DNA from: an uncultured Prochlorococcus sp.
GTDB taxonomy: Bacteria; Cyanobacteriota; Cyanobacteriia; PCC-6307; Cyanobiaceae
Assembly (NCBI GenBank): GCA_902520485.1
Contig: CABYNZ010000007.1
Span: 1-50,627, forward strand
Length of the DNA: 50,627 bases
Reading direction: 5' to 3'
Below the pieces are notes generated by a model that did not search any database, had not been told where the DNA came from, and saw only the letters and a list, made by a program, of their open reading frames with translations. The translations under genes were made by a program, and so were the position numbers. This document shows, piece after piece, positions 1 to 8,086 of this stretch. Position 1 is the stretch's first letter. Every line of letters begins with the position of its first letter.

Positions 1-1
1 A

Positions 2-1321
2 TATAAAAATAAAAAAAATACACTTTCATTCAAAAATACATATGGTGCCGCCAAGATAAGTTTGGAAGGGGTCGAGAAAATAAATAAAAAAATTAACGAT
101 AAAGTAAAAGTTGAACTTTTAAATTACCAAAAAAACATACTAGATTCCCAATTAAAAACAGGAGATTATAAAGTTACTCTTTTTGGAGCAGGTTCCTCAG
201 GAAAAACATCTATAGCGAGATCTTTATTAAAGAATATTGTCGGACAAACTTCCGCAAAAATAGGTACAACTAAGCAAATTAATAGTTATAAAATTCGTAT
301 CCCAATTTTAAAAAGGAACATTAATATAATTGATACTCCAGGTTTATTCGAACCATCTAAATTAGGAGAAGAAAGAGAAAAAGCAACAATTATACAAGCA
401 TCAAATTCCGACTTAGTTCTCTTTGTGTTAGATCAGGACATTAATAAATACGAAAACTATTTAATTAAAGAATTATTAAAATTAAGAAAAAAAATAATAA
501 TAATTCTAAATAAATGTGATTTGAGGTCAAAAGATGAAAATAACCTCATCATAGAAAATATAATTTCTATAACTTCCGCTAGAAAAAATAAAATTTCAGT
601 TGTTCAAACAATTGCTGTACCTCAACAATCTCCTTATATAAAATCAGATACTTTAAATTTAGTCCCAGAGGTAGGAAGTTTATTTAGAGAAATAATTGAA
701 ACGCTCGATAATAATGGTGAAGAATTATTAGCAGATAATATTCTTTTTCGCTCAAATAAATTAGGTATTAAAAGTAAAAATTTTGTGCAAGAACAAAGAT
801 ATCTAATGTCAAATAAAGTTATTAATAAATATATGTGGATAACAGGAGGAGTAATACTAGTTAATCCACTACCAGCTGTTGATTTCCTAACTACTACCTC
901 CGTAAACCTACAAATGATAATGGAATTATCAAAAATATATGAAATAAAGCTTACAAAAAAAGATGCTAAAGATTTGGCGACATCACTACTAAGCACATTG
1001 GCTAAACAAGGAATATTAAAAGGGGGTCTTGCCATTATTTCTCCTGCTTTAGCTACAAGCTTTACTAGAATAATATTAACTAAATCTATACAATCAGTTA
1101 CCGCAGGCTGGTTAATAAGAATAGTAGGACTAAGTTTGATTGAATATTTTAAAAATGGGCAAGATTGGGGAGATGGAGGAATTCAAGAAGTAGTAGATAA
1201 GATTTATAGAATTAGTAGGAGAGAGGATATTTTAAACAACTTCGTAAAAGAAGCTATTTCAAAAATTGAAATGAAAAAGTATTTTAAATCAAATAAAAGT
1301 TTACCTCCATCTACTATGTAA
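2..1321 (+). CDS. GTPase with DUF697-type C-terminal membrane domain, 5' end outside window
   Basis: Ras-like GTPase. Counted from the TTG at 62, the P-loop GAGSSGKTS is at about 42-50, DTPG (G3) at 91-94, NKCD (G4) at 150-153 and TSA (G5) at 171-173. Residues about 250-370 form a hydrophobic region typical of DUF697 proteins, so it is probably membrane associated. The reading frame stays open upstream of 62 to the window edge and codes plausible sequence (LSFKNTYGAAKISLEGVE), so I treat the gene as truncated at its 5' end rather than starting at the TTG. Members of this cyanobacterial family have no firmly assigned role. Its stop overlaps the convergent small gene at 1314-1451. Confidence 0.85.
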   Translation, partial: YKNKKNTLSFKNTYGAAKISLEGVEKINKKINDKVKVELLNYQKNILDSQLKTGDYKVTLFGAGSSGKTSIARSLLKNIVGQTSAKIGTTKQINSYKIRIPILKRNINIIDTPGLFEPSKLGEEREKATIIQASNSDLVLFVLDQDINKYENYLIKELLKLRKKIIIILNKCDLRSKDENNLIIENIISITSARKNKISVVQTIAVPQQSPYIKSDTLNLVPEVGSLFREIIETLDNNGEELLADNILFRSNKLGIKSKNFVQEQRYLMSNKVINKYMWITGGVILVNPLPAVDFLTTTSVNLQMIMELSKIYEIKLTKKDAKDLATSLLSTLAKQGILKGGLAIISPALATSFTRIILTKSIQSVTAGWLIRIVGLSLIEYFKNGQDWGDGGIQEVVDKIYRISRREDILNNFVKEAISKIEMKKYFKSNKSLPPSTM

Positions 1322-1451
1322 TATTGGATAATTGATCATTTAGATAAGTTCTGAAATCAAAGATAGTTATTAAGAGTAAGTAAGCAATACAAATAGCTAT
1401 AGATATAAACCCTGTTACTATTGCAATAATTTTTGGTCTACCCATATTCAT
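1314..1451 (-). CDS. small single-span membrane protein, 45 aa
   Basis: A short ATG-started frame of 45 codons. It begins MNMGRPKIIAIVTGF, has one hydrophobic segment (about residues 8-31) and ends in a polar tail (FDFRTYLNDQ). It sits 3 bases after the decarboxylase stop on the same strand, so it is probably its co-transcribed distal gene, and its stop overlaps the end of the convergent GTPase by 8 bases. The N-terminal RPK followed by a hydrophobic helix fits a membrane peptide. I do not recognise the family. Support is intact frame, composition and position only. Confidence 0.55.
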   Translation of the reverse strand: MNMGRPKIIAIVTGFISIAICIAYLLLITIFDFRTYLNDQLSNIT

Positions 1452-1454
1452 TAG

Positions 1455-2840
1455 TTAAGAATCTAAAAATCTTAAAAGTTCTTCAATATGAGATTCTTTT
1501 GTATTGTAATTTCCCATGACAACCCGTAAAAAATATTTACCTTTAAATTTTGGTCTAGAAAGCATAAAATTATTGTTAATTAGTTCATTAACTTTAATTT
1601 GAGTCCATACATCAGAGTCTTTTGGCTCAAGTTTCTTTGGTAAGAATGAAATAATATGAAGAGGACCTGAATATATATCAAATTTATTTTTACTAATATT
1701 TTTTATAAAAAAATCTTTTCTTTTAATTGATGATTTTAATATTTTTTCTATTCCATTCAGTCCTAAAAAACGTAACCCAAGCCATAGTTTGATAACCTCT
1801 GCAGGTCTAGAACCCTGTATGCCTATTTCTCCTCTATTTATAATACCCTCATTAGATGATAGGTAAGGAAGTCCAGTAGAAAATGTATTTTCTAAAGTAC
1901 TCATATCTGAAACCAATAACAAAGATGATGTTTTTGTAATGCCAATTATTTTTTGAGGATTTATTGTTATGGAATTAGCCTGATTAATATTATTTAGACC
2001 TTCTATTGGAATAGATGTTATTGCAAAAATTCCTCCAATGGAGCCATCGATATGAAGCCATATATTTCTTTCCTTGCATATTTCACTTATGTCTTTAATA
2101 GGATCAATTGCTCCTCTTACAGTTGTGCCTAGAGTGGCAACAATAGCAAATATTTTTTTATTATCAACAAAACATCTATCTATAGTTTTTCTAAGATTTT
2201 GTATATCAATACTGCCGTTATTATCAGTTTTAATCCTTATAAGATTTGATTCATCAAGACCCATTATTCTTATACATTTAATAAAGGAGGAATGAGCATC
2301 TTCACTAACAAGCAATACAGAATTGGGGTCTGAACCTAATCCAGAATTATGTCTAGCTGCTATAAGTGCATTCAAATTACTTAAAGTACCTCCGCTAGCT
2401 GCTATGCCTCCTGAAGAATCATTAAACCCTATTTTTTTTGCAAACCATTTACATAATGATTCCTCAAGCAATGTAATACTTGGAGACAACTCGTAAGCAA
2501 GAAGATTATTATTTAAACCGGCAGCAATTAAATCGCCTAAAATAGAAAAAATCAAAGGTGGGGGATCTAGATGAGCTAAAGAGCCGGGATGAACTGGATT
2601 AAAAGAATTATTTAAAAGGGATTGAATATCAGAAAACAAATCTTCTGTAGAATTACCATCCTCATCAGGCATTAAGCACTTGAAATTCTCATCAAATGGT
2701 AATGGACCATATTTATCTGCTTTAGAGAACCAGTCACAAAGAATTTGGGTTGTTTTATTTAGGAGATTAATTAGGTTTTCGTTAGTCCCTAAATACGAAG
2801 GGAAGTATATATCTTTTTTATTAATTAAATCTTCAGTCAT
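1455..2840 (-). CDS. PLP-dependent decarboxylase (group II, DDC/glutamate decarboxylase superfamily)
   Basis: A 461-aa fold-type I PLP enzyme. Visible landmarks are SEDAH (stacking His183), the ATLGTT segment at 236-240, WLHIDGSIGG with the pyridine-N aspartate D265, and the PLP lysine K297 in NPQKI. These place it among aromatic-amino-acid, glutamate and diaminobutyrate decarboxylases, but the substrate cannot be read from sequence. The usual HVDAA motif is HIDGS and the usual NPHK is NPQK, so it is a divergent member. The start ATG at 2840 lies opposite tadA with only 43 bases between them, a shared divergent promoter region. A 45-aa membrane peptide follows directly downstream. Confidence 0.85.
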   Translation of the reverse strand: MTEDLINKKDIYFPSYLGTNENLINLLNKTTQILCDWFSKADKYGPLPFDENFKCLMPDEDGNSTEDLFSDIQSLLNNSFNPVHPGSLAHLDPPPLIFSILGDLIAAGLNNNLLAYELSPSITLLEESLCKWFAKKIGFNDSSGGIAASGGTLSNLNALIAARHNSGLGSDPNSVLLVSEDAHSSFIKCIRIMGLDESNLIRIKTDNNGSIDIQNLRKTIDRCFVDNKKIFAIVATLGTTVRGAIDPIKDISEICKERNIWLHIDGSIGGIFAITSIPIEGLNNINQANSITINPQKIIGITKTSSLLLVSDMSTLENTFSTGLPYLSSNEGIINRGEIGIQGSRPAEVIKLWLGLRFLGLNGIEKILKSSIKRKDFFIKNISKNKFDIYSGPLHIISFLPKKLEPKDSDVWTQIKVNELINNNFMLSRPKFKGKYFLRVVMGNYNTKESHIEELLRFLDS

Positions 2841-2883
2841 CAGATAAGATATCTATTAATAAGTTTATTATTTATATTGGTAA

Positions 2884-3399
2884 ATGAGGTATATTTTTGA
2901 AAATGTAAATAGTAATTATAATGAACAGAAAAGAATAAATATTTTAAAATACTCAAGATGGATGAGCTCTATCTTAAAAAGATCAGTAGAAATTGGAAAA
3001 GTTGAGCTACCAATCTGTTCAATAATATTAGATGAGAGAGGAAGATGTATTGGAAGAGGGGTTAACAGGAGAAATATAAATAATGATCCATTAGGTCATG
3101 CTGAAATTATGGCATTAAGGCAGGCATCTTTAATAAAAAATGATTGGAGATTTAATGAATGTATTATCATCACAAATTTAGAACCATGTACCATGTGTGC
3201 ATCAGCACTTATTCAAGCAAGGATGGGAAAAGTTGTTTTTGGTGCCTACGATAAAAAAAGAGGGGGATTGGGCGGCTCAATTGACTTATCAAAGCATAAA
3301 AGTTCTCATCACAAAATGGAAATCGTAGGAGGTATTTTAGAAGACGAATGCAGTAAAATTTTACAATTATGGTTTAAAAAGTTGAGGACTCAAAAATAG
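2884..3399 (+). CDS. tadA: tRNA(Arg) adenosine-34 deaminase
   Basis: Zinc-dependent deaminase that converts A34 to inosine in tRNA-Arg(ACG). The zinc and catalytic motifs are HAE at 72-74 and PCTMC at 101-105, with the conserved NLEPCTMCASAL context and ARMGKVVFGAYD after it. At 171 aa it is slightly longer than typical TadA because of a polar N-terminal extension of about 25 residues; M27 (RWMSSILKRS) is where the domain proper begins, so a later start is possible. Its last 26 bases overlap the convergent aminotransferase gene. Confidence 0.92.
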   Translation: MRYIFENVNSNYNEQKRINILKYSRWMSSILKRSVEIGKVELPICSIILDERGRCIGRGVNRRNINNDPLGHAEIMALRQASLIKNDWRFNECIIITNLEPCTMCASALIQARMGKVVFGAYDKKRGGLGGSIDLSKHKSSHHKMEIVGGILEDECSKILQLWFKKLRTQK

Positions 3400-4558
3400 A
3401 ATATTTTTTTAACTCAGTATCAAATAGGTTTAATAATCTGTCGACATTCTCATCACTTGAGTTAAAGCCCATTAATCCTATGCGCCATACCTTACCAGAC
3501 AATTCTCCAAGTCCATTTCCTATTTCTATTCCAAAGTTTCTTAAAAGATGATTTCTAAAACCATCTCCATCAACTGCAGGTGGGATCTTAACTGTTGTAA
3601 GAGTTGGCAATCGATAATCCTCTGATACATGTAATTCCATTCCTAGACTTTCTAAACCTTTCCAAAGTTTCTTTGCATTGGTATTGTGCCTATACCAAAC
3701 ATTCTCTAAACCCTCCTCTGCAATTAATCGTAAACCTTCTCGTATAGCAAAATTCATATTTACAGGAGCCGTATGATGGTAGACACGATCAGAACCCCAA
3801 TATTTATTTAAAAGAGATAAATCTAAATACCAGTTAGGTACTTTTGTTTTTCTTGAACTTAGTTTTTCTTCAGCTCTTTTATTCATCGTAAAAGGGCTTA
3901 ATCCTGGGGGACAACTTAATCCCTTTTGACTGCAACTGTATGCTAGATCAATTTTCCATTCGTCAATCAATAGTTCTAGAGCTCCAAGAGAAGTAACTGC
4001 ATCAACTAAAAACAAGCAGTTATTTTTTCTACATACATCCCCAATACCATCAAGAGGTTGTAAAACACCACTAGAAGTTTCAGCATGGACAATAGCAAAA
4101 ATTGCTGGTTTATTAGTTTCTATTTCATACTTGATTTCTTCATAAGAAAAGGATTCACCCCAAGGTTTTTCAATAACAGATACTTCTGCTTTATATCTTG
4201 ATGCCATATCAACAAGTCTGTCTCCAAAATATCCTTTTTTAGCTATAAGAATTTTTTCTCCTTCCTCTATAAAATTAGCTATTGATGCTTCCATAGCTGC
4301 ACTTCCAGTACCACTCATTGGAAGAGTCAGACGATTATTAGATTGCCAGGTATATCTTAGAAGTTGTTGAACATCAGACATCAATGAAATATATGCTTCA
4401 TCTAAGTGACCAATAGGATTCAAAGAAAGAGCATTTAAGACTTCTGGATGTGCGTTTGAAGGACCAGGACCTAATAAAAGTCTAGAGGGAACATAAGTCT
4501 TTGAGAAATGAGATAAATTCTCTTCATTTAAAGCCGAAATAAGTTTTGCTTCTGTCAA
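3374..4558 (-). CDS. class V aminotransferase (serine/alanine-glyoxylate type)
   Basis: A 394-aa PLP enzyme of the AGXT/SPT family. It begins in a family-typical way (LLLGPGPSNAHPEVL), carries SGTGSAAME at 82-90 and D186 in FLVDAVTS, and has the Schiff-base lysine K212 in SCSQKGLSCPPGL. In cyanobacteria this family transaminates glyoxylate to glycine in photorespiration with serine or alanine as donor. Which donor is used here is not evident, and annotations as soluble hydrogenase small subunit also occur for this family. Photorespiratory carbon would leave as hydroxypyruvate and glycerate, which connects to the glycerate kinase at 39736-40680. Confidence 0.88.
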   Translation of the reverse strand: MTEAKLISALNEENLSHFSKTYVPSRLLLGPGPSNAHPEVLNALSLNPIGHLDEAYISLMSDVQQLLRYTWQSNNRLTLPMSGTGSAAMEASIANFIEEGEKILIAKKGYFGDRLVDMASRYKAEVSVIEKPWGESFSYEEIKYEIETNKPAIFAIVHAETSSGVLQPLDGIGDVCRKNNCLFLVDAVTSLGALELLIDEWKIDLAYSCSQKGLSCPPGLSPFTMNKRAEEKLSSRKTKVPNWYLDLSLLNKYWGSDRVYHHTAPVNMNFAIREGLRLIAEEGLENVWYRHNTNAKKLWKGLESLGMELHVSEDYRLPTLTTVKIPPAVDGDGFRNHLLRNFGIEIGNGLGELSGKVWRIGLMGFNSSDENVDRLLNLFDTELKKYSIFESSTF

Positions 4559-4668
4559 AGCATTACATTCAATTACTTTTAAATTAATCTAATATCTCCA
4601 CATAAGCGATATTTATTTAAAGAAATTAATTCAATTTAAATATTTAGGTAAACAATTATTAAACTTAT

Positions 4669-4699
4669 GACTTGAAACACTAAAAGAAGACATCAAGTC
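4669..4699. repeat. inverted repeat upstream of glnA promoter
   Basis: GACTTGA (4669-4675) and TCAAGTC (4693-4699) are perfect inverted copies separated by 17 bases. The octamer CATCAAGT (4691-4698) recurs directly at 4733-4740, between the NtcA box and the -10. The hairpin lies just upstream of the NtcA site. It lacks a T-tract, so it is not a good terminator. A protein-binding or RNA role is possible but unsupported. Confidence 0.4.
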
Positions 4700-4707
4700 T
4701 TAAAAAA

Positions 4708-4749
4708 GTTATCGTTGATACATAACAAGAATCATCAAGTTATTAATTT
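4708..4749 (+). promoter_or_regulatory. NtcA-activated promoter of glnA
   Basis: GTT-N8-TAC at 4708-4721 (GTTATCGTTGATAC) matches the NtcA consensus GTA-N8-TAC with one change. Exactly 22 bases later is a TANNNT -10 element, TAATTT at 4744-4749. This spacing is the classical class II NtcA-activated arrangement. Transcription would start near 4756, leaving a leader of about 15 bases before the ATG at 4771. Expected behaviour is activation under nitrogen limitation when 2-oxoglutarate is high. Confidence 0.8.
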
Positions 4750-4770
4750 CATATAAGGTATTACAAAATT

Positions 4771-6192
4771 ATGTCTAAATCTCCTCAAGATGTTTTAAGT
4801 CAAATTAAAGACGAAGGAATTGAACTCATCGATTTAAAATTCACTGATATTCATGGAAAATGGCAACACTTAACTCTTACATCAGACATGATAGAGGAGG
4901 ATTCTTTTACAGAAGGTTTGGCATTTGATGGTTCATCAATAAGAGGTTGGAAAGCAATTAATGCATCAGATATGTCAATGGTGCCCGATGCAAGTACAGC
5001 TTGGATAGATCCTTTTTATAAGCATAAAACTTTAAGTATGATTTGCTCTATTCAAGAACCAAGAAGCGGGGAGCCTTATGATAGGTGTCCAAGAGCTTTA
5101 GCTCAAAAGGCATTAAAATATTTAGACTCGACTGGTATTGCAGATACAGCATTTTTTGGACCAGAACCAGAATTCTTTTTATTTGATGATGTTAGATATG
5201 ATTCTAAAGAAGGAGGTTGTTTTTATAGTGTAGATACTATTGAAGCTCCATGGAATACAGGGAGAATTGAAGAAGGTGGAAACCTAGGATACAAAATACA
5301 ATATAAAGAAGGATATTTTCCAGTAGCTCCAAATGATACTGCTCAAGATATCAGATCTGAGATGCTTCTCCTTATGGGTGAATTAGGTATCCCCACTGAA
5401 AAACATCACCATGAAGTTGCTGGTGCCGGCCAACACGAGCTTGGAATGAAATTTGATTCGTTAATAAATGCGGCTGATAACGTTATGACTTATAAATACG
5501 TTGTCAGAAATATCGCAAAAAAATACGGAAAAACAGCAACATTTATGCCCAAACCTGTTTTTAACGACAACGGAACAGGAATGCATGTACACCAAAGTTT
5601 ATGGAAGAGTGGACAGCCACTATTCTTTGGTGAAGGATCATATGCAAATTTATCACAAACAGCAAGATGGTACATCGGAGGCATACTTAAACATGCACCA
5701 TCATTCTTAGCATTTACTAACCCAACAACTAATAGTTATAAACGATTGGTTCCAGGATTCGAAGCACCTGTAAATTTAGTTTATTCTGAGGGTAATAGAT
5801 CAGCTGCGGTAAGAATACCTTTAACAGGACCAAGCCCTAAAGCAAAAAGATTAGAATTCAGATCAGGTGATGCACTCGCAAATCCTTACTTAGCATTCTC
5901 TGTAATGATGCTTGCTGGTATTGATGGAATTAAAAATCAAATTGATCCTGGTGATGGAGTAGATGTAGATTTATTTGAACTTCCAGCTGATGAACTTGCG
6001 AAAATTGATACAGTACCTTCATCTCTAAATGACTCACTTAATGCGCTAAAAGCTGATAAGGATTATCTATTAGCTGGTGGAGTATTTACTGAAGATTTTA
6101 TTGATAACTTTATCGATATAAAATACGAAGAGGTACAACAACTAAGACAAAGGCCTCATCCACATGAATTCTTCATGTATTACGATGCATAA
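4771..6192 (+). CDS. glnA: glutamine synthetase type I
   Basis: Dodecameric GSI (473 aa) that makes glutamine from glutamate, ammonium and ATP, the entry of ammonium into the GS-GOGAT cycle. Recognisable parts are [13 protein letters not shown], the metal-binding [10 protein letters not shown], the [12 protein letters not shown] segment, [10 protein letters not shown] and [13 protein letters not shown]. At the site where enterobacterial GSI is adenylylated on tyrosine (NLYDLP), this protein has LFELP with Phe402, so adenylylation control is unlikely. It follows an NtcA promoter and ends in a strong terminator, so it is probably monocistronic. The urease genes later in the window would feed it ammonium. 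Confidence 0.98.
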   Translation: MSKSPQDVLSQIKDEGIELIDLKFTDIHGKWQHLTLTSDMIEEDSFTEGLAFDGSSIRGWKAINASDMSMVPDASTAWIDPFYKHKTLSMICSIQEPRSGEPYDRCPRALAQKALKYLDSTGIADTAFFGPEPEFFLFDDVRYDSKEGGCFYSVDTIEAPWNTGRIEEGGNLGYKIQYKEGYFPVAPNDTAQDIRSEMLLLMGELGIPTEKHHHEVAGAGQHELGMKFDSLINAADNVMTYKYVVRNIAKKYGKTATFMPKPVFNDNGTGMHVHQSLWKSGQPLFFGEGSYANLSQTARWYIGGILKHAPSFLAFTNPTTNSYKRLVPGFEAPVNLVYSEGNRSAAVRIPLTGPSPKAKRLEFRSGDALANPYLAFSVMMLAGIDGIKNQIDPGDGVDVDLFELPADELAKIDTVPSSLNDSLNALKADKDYLLAGGVFTEDFIDNFIDIKYEEVQQLRQRPHPHEFFMYYDA

Positions 6193-6216
6193 ATAAAAAA
6201 AACAATAGTTTAAATT

Positions 6217-6265
6217 AATCAATTTGAGAAATATCACAAAATATTCTCAAATTGATTTTTTTTTT
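6217..6265 (+). terminator. intrinsic terminator of glnA
   Basis: A perfect 14-bp inverted repeat, AATCAATTTGAGAA (6217-6230) and TTCTCAAATTGATT (6244-6257), with a 13-base loop and a run of ten T from 6256 to 6265. It begins 24 bases after the glnA stop. It is the clearest intrinsic terminator in the window. Because it lies inside the longest possible frame of the next gene, that gene must start later. Confidence 0.9.
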
Positions 6266-6293
6266 GTTGGAATATATATATATAAATCGAAAA

Positions 6294-7349
6294 ATGGCTA
6301 GGGAATCTATCTCAAAAATTGCATATAAAACGCTACAACAAAGTAAAAGCATTGCAGGTTTCGCTCACAAGCAGATTAGTTCAAGATTAATGAACTTTAT
6401 TCTTCCCGATTCAAAGCTTGAAAATTTTAATATTGATAGAGATCTTCTAATGCAAATCCAAAATTCAATGGATATCTTGAGAGAAGAAGATTGGAATGAT
6501 GCAGAAAAAAATATATATCCAAAAAATTTATTGTTTGACGAACCATGGCTTAGATATCTAACTCAATATCCTAAGATTTGGTTTGATATGCCTAATACAT
6601 GGGATAGACGCAGAAAACAAAACTTTGATGATCTTCCAAAATCAATTGATAAAGATAGCTATCCTCAATATTATTTGAGAAATTTTCATCATCAAACTGA
6701 CGGTTATTTATCAGATTTTTCAGCTAGCATTTATGACCTACAAGTTGAGATACTTTTCAATGGTAGTGCTGATTCAATGAGGAGAAGAATAATTAAGCCA
6801 ATAAAAGAAGGACTTGATTTTTTTAGAGATAGAAAAAAAAGTTCTATAAAAATACTTGATGTGGCTACAGGATCAGGAAGGACATTAAAACAATTAAGGG
6901 CAGCTTTTCCTAAAGAAAAAATTACAGGCATTGATTTATCTGATTCATACTTAAAAGAGGCAAGTAGATATATTTCAGATTTAGATGGAGATTTAATTCA
7001 GTTAATAAAAGGTAACGCTGAGGAATTACCTTTTGAAAATGATAGTTTTCAATGCATTTCTTGTGTTTACTTATTTCATGAATTACCTAGAACAATTAGA
7101 GCAAAAGTACTAAATGAATTTTTTAGAGTTCTTGAACCTGGCGGAATATTAGTTTTAGCTGATTCAATTCAAATAAGTGATTCACCTGACTTTACATCCG
7201 TAATGGAAAGCTTCTATAAATCTTTTCATGAACCTTTTTATTGTGATTATATAAATGAGGATATAGATTCTAAAATTGAGGATGTGGGGTTTAAAGATGT
7301 AAATTCAAATTCCTTTTTTATGACCAAAGTATGGTCTGCTGTAAAGTAA
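6294..7349 (+). CDS. SAM-dependent methyltransferase, UbiE/COQ5-like
   Basis: The C-terminal half is a Rossmann methyltransferase: motif I KILDVATGSGRTL (about 186-197 from the chosen start), KITGIDLSDSYL as motif II, and later LPFENDSFQCISCVYLFHELPR and EFFRVLEPGGILVLADS, both typical of UbiE/class I enzymes. The first 150 residues are a less conserved polar domain. I start at the ATG at 6294 because the longer frame (from 6252) begins inside the glnA terminator. The substrate is unknown; quinone or lipid methylation is only a family-level guess. A small DUF gene follows 12 bases after the stop. Confidence 0.85.
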   Translation: MARESISKIAYKTLQQSKSIAGFAHKQISSRLMNFILPDSKLENFNIDRDLLMQIQNSMDILREEDWNDAEKNIYPKNLLFDEPWLRYLTQYPKIWFDMPNTWDRRRKQNFDDLPKSIDKDSYPQYYLRNFHHQTDGYLSDFSASIYDLQVEILFNGSADSMRRRIIKPIKEGLDFFRDRKKSSIKILDVATGSGRTLKQLRAAFPKEKITGIDLSDSYLKEASRYISDLDGDLIQLIKGNAEELPFENDSFQCISCVYLFHELPRTIRAKVLNEFFRVLEPGGILVLADSIQISDSPDFTSVMESFYKSFHEPFYCDYINEDIDSKIEDVGFKDVNSNSFFMTKVWSAVK

Positions 7350-7361
7350 AAAAAAACTCCT

Positions 7362-7625
7362 ATGACCTATTGGGATAAAGATACTATTCAGCTTGTTCAA
7401 AGGCTTAATGAAAAATTAAAGATTGATCATTCTAAATGGCATAAAGATAAAGGAAATAAATATAAACGTGCTGCAGAACTAATTTCGGCTGGATTATGCC
7501 ATTTAATTATTTCTTGCAATGACAAGGAAACTATTGAGTACATTGAAGAAAGTGTTAAATGGTTAAAAGAAATAAACGTAGATCAACCTTGCCCTAGTAA
7601 AAATCACCTTTTTAAAGCCAACTGA
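7362..7625 (+). CDS. small conserved cyanobacterial protein (DUF6439-like)
   Basis: An 87-aa soluble, mostly helical, charged protein with no signal peptide or membrane span. Segments such as WHKDKGNKYKRAAELISAGL resemble a small family restricted to cyanobacteria that I associate with DUF6439; this assignment is from memory. It lies 12 bases behind the methyltransferase and probably shares its transcript. Its last 22 bases overlap the end of the convergent RsbW-like gene. Function unknown. Confidence 0.7.
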   Translation: MTYWDKDTIQLVQRLNEKLKIDHSKWHKDKGNKYKRAAELISAGLCHLIISCNDKETIEYIEESVKWLKEINVDQPCPSKNHLFKAN

Positions 7626-8038
7626 AGCCTATTACCTTTACTACTCCATCTAATATCATCAAAACATTCATTAATAATGTATAGGCCACGGCCATTTACA
7701 CTACTTATTTTTTTGGGTAACTTGTAGTCTCTTTTTTTTATTTCTAACCCATTACCTTGATCTTGAATTTGCCAAACGCACCAATTAGGAGTAATTATTC
7801 TTCTTACTCTAATATTTTTTTTAGGATCTAATTTATTTCCATGTTTTACTGCGTTAACTAAAGCTTCATGTAAACCAAGTTTTATAAGATAGCTTGATTG
7901 AGAATTTTTAATAGGTTCTAATAATTGATCGACAAATTCATTTAACTGTAATGATGATTCGAATTCGTAGTTTGACCAGTTAATTTTTGGTCTTTTAAAA
8001 AATCTTTTTAAAATATTTTTGCCCTGGAATAAGGACAT
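7604..8038 (-). CDS. RsbW-like anti-sigma factor / serine kinase (HATPase domain)
   Basis: A 144-aa GHKL ATPase. The N-box is LHEALVNAVKHGN (E58, N62), G1 is DQGNGLE (93-99) and G2 is NGRGLYII (115-122). In this family such stand-alone kinases bind a sigma factor or another target and phosphorylate a STAS-domain antagonist. A STAS protein that could be a partner is at 32006-32383, 24 kb away, and no sigma factor gene is adjacent. It is on the same strand 48 bases downstream of the GUN4-domain gene, so co-transcription is possible. Confidence 0.85.
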   Translation of the reverse strand: MSLFQGKNILKRFFKRPKINWSNYEFESSLQLNEFVDQLLEPIKNSQSSYLIKLGLHEALVNAVKHGNKLDPKKNIRVRRIITPNWCVWQIQDQGNGLEIKKRDYKLPKKISSVNGRGLYIINECFDDIRWSSKGNRLQLALKR

Positions 8039-8086
8039 AATAATATTTTTATACTCTCTTAATTTTAACTTATTAAATACCTCAAT

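Noticed and set aside
5490..5710. Frames in both orientations inside glnA
   Set aside because: Shadows of a well-conserved gene.
6252..6293. Longer start of the methyltransferase
   Set aside because: It lies within the glnA terminator stem and T-tract, and the added residues are hydrophobic nonsense compared with the family.
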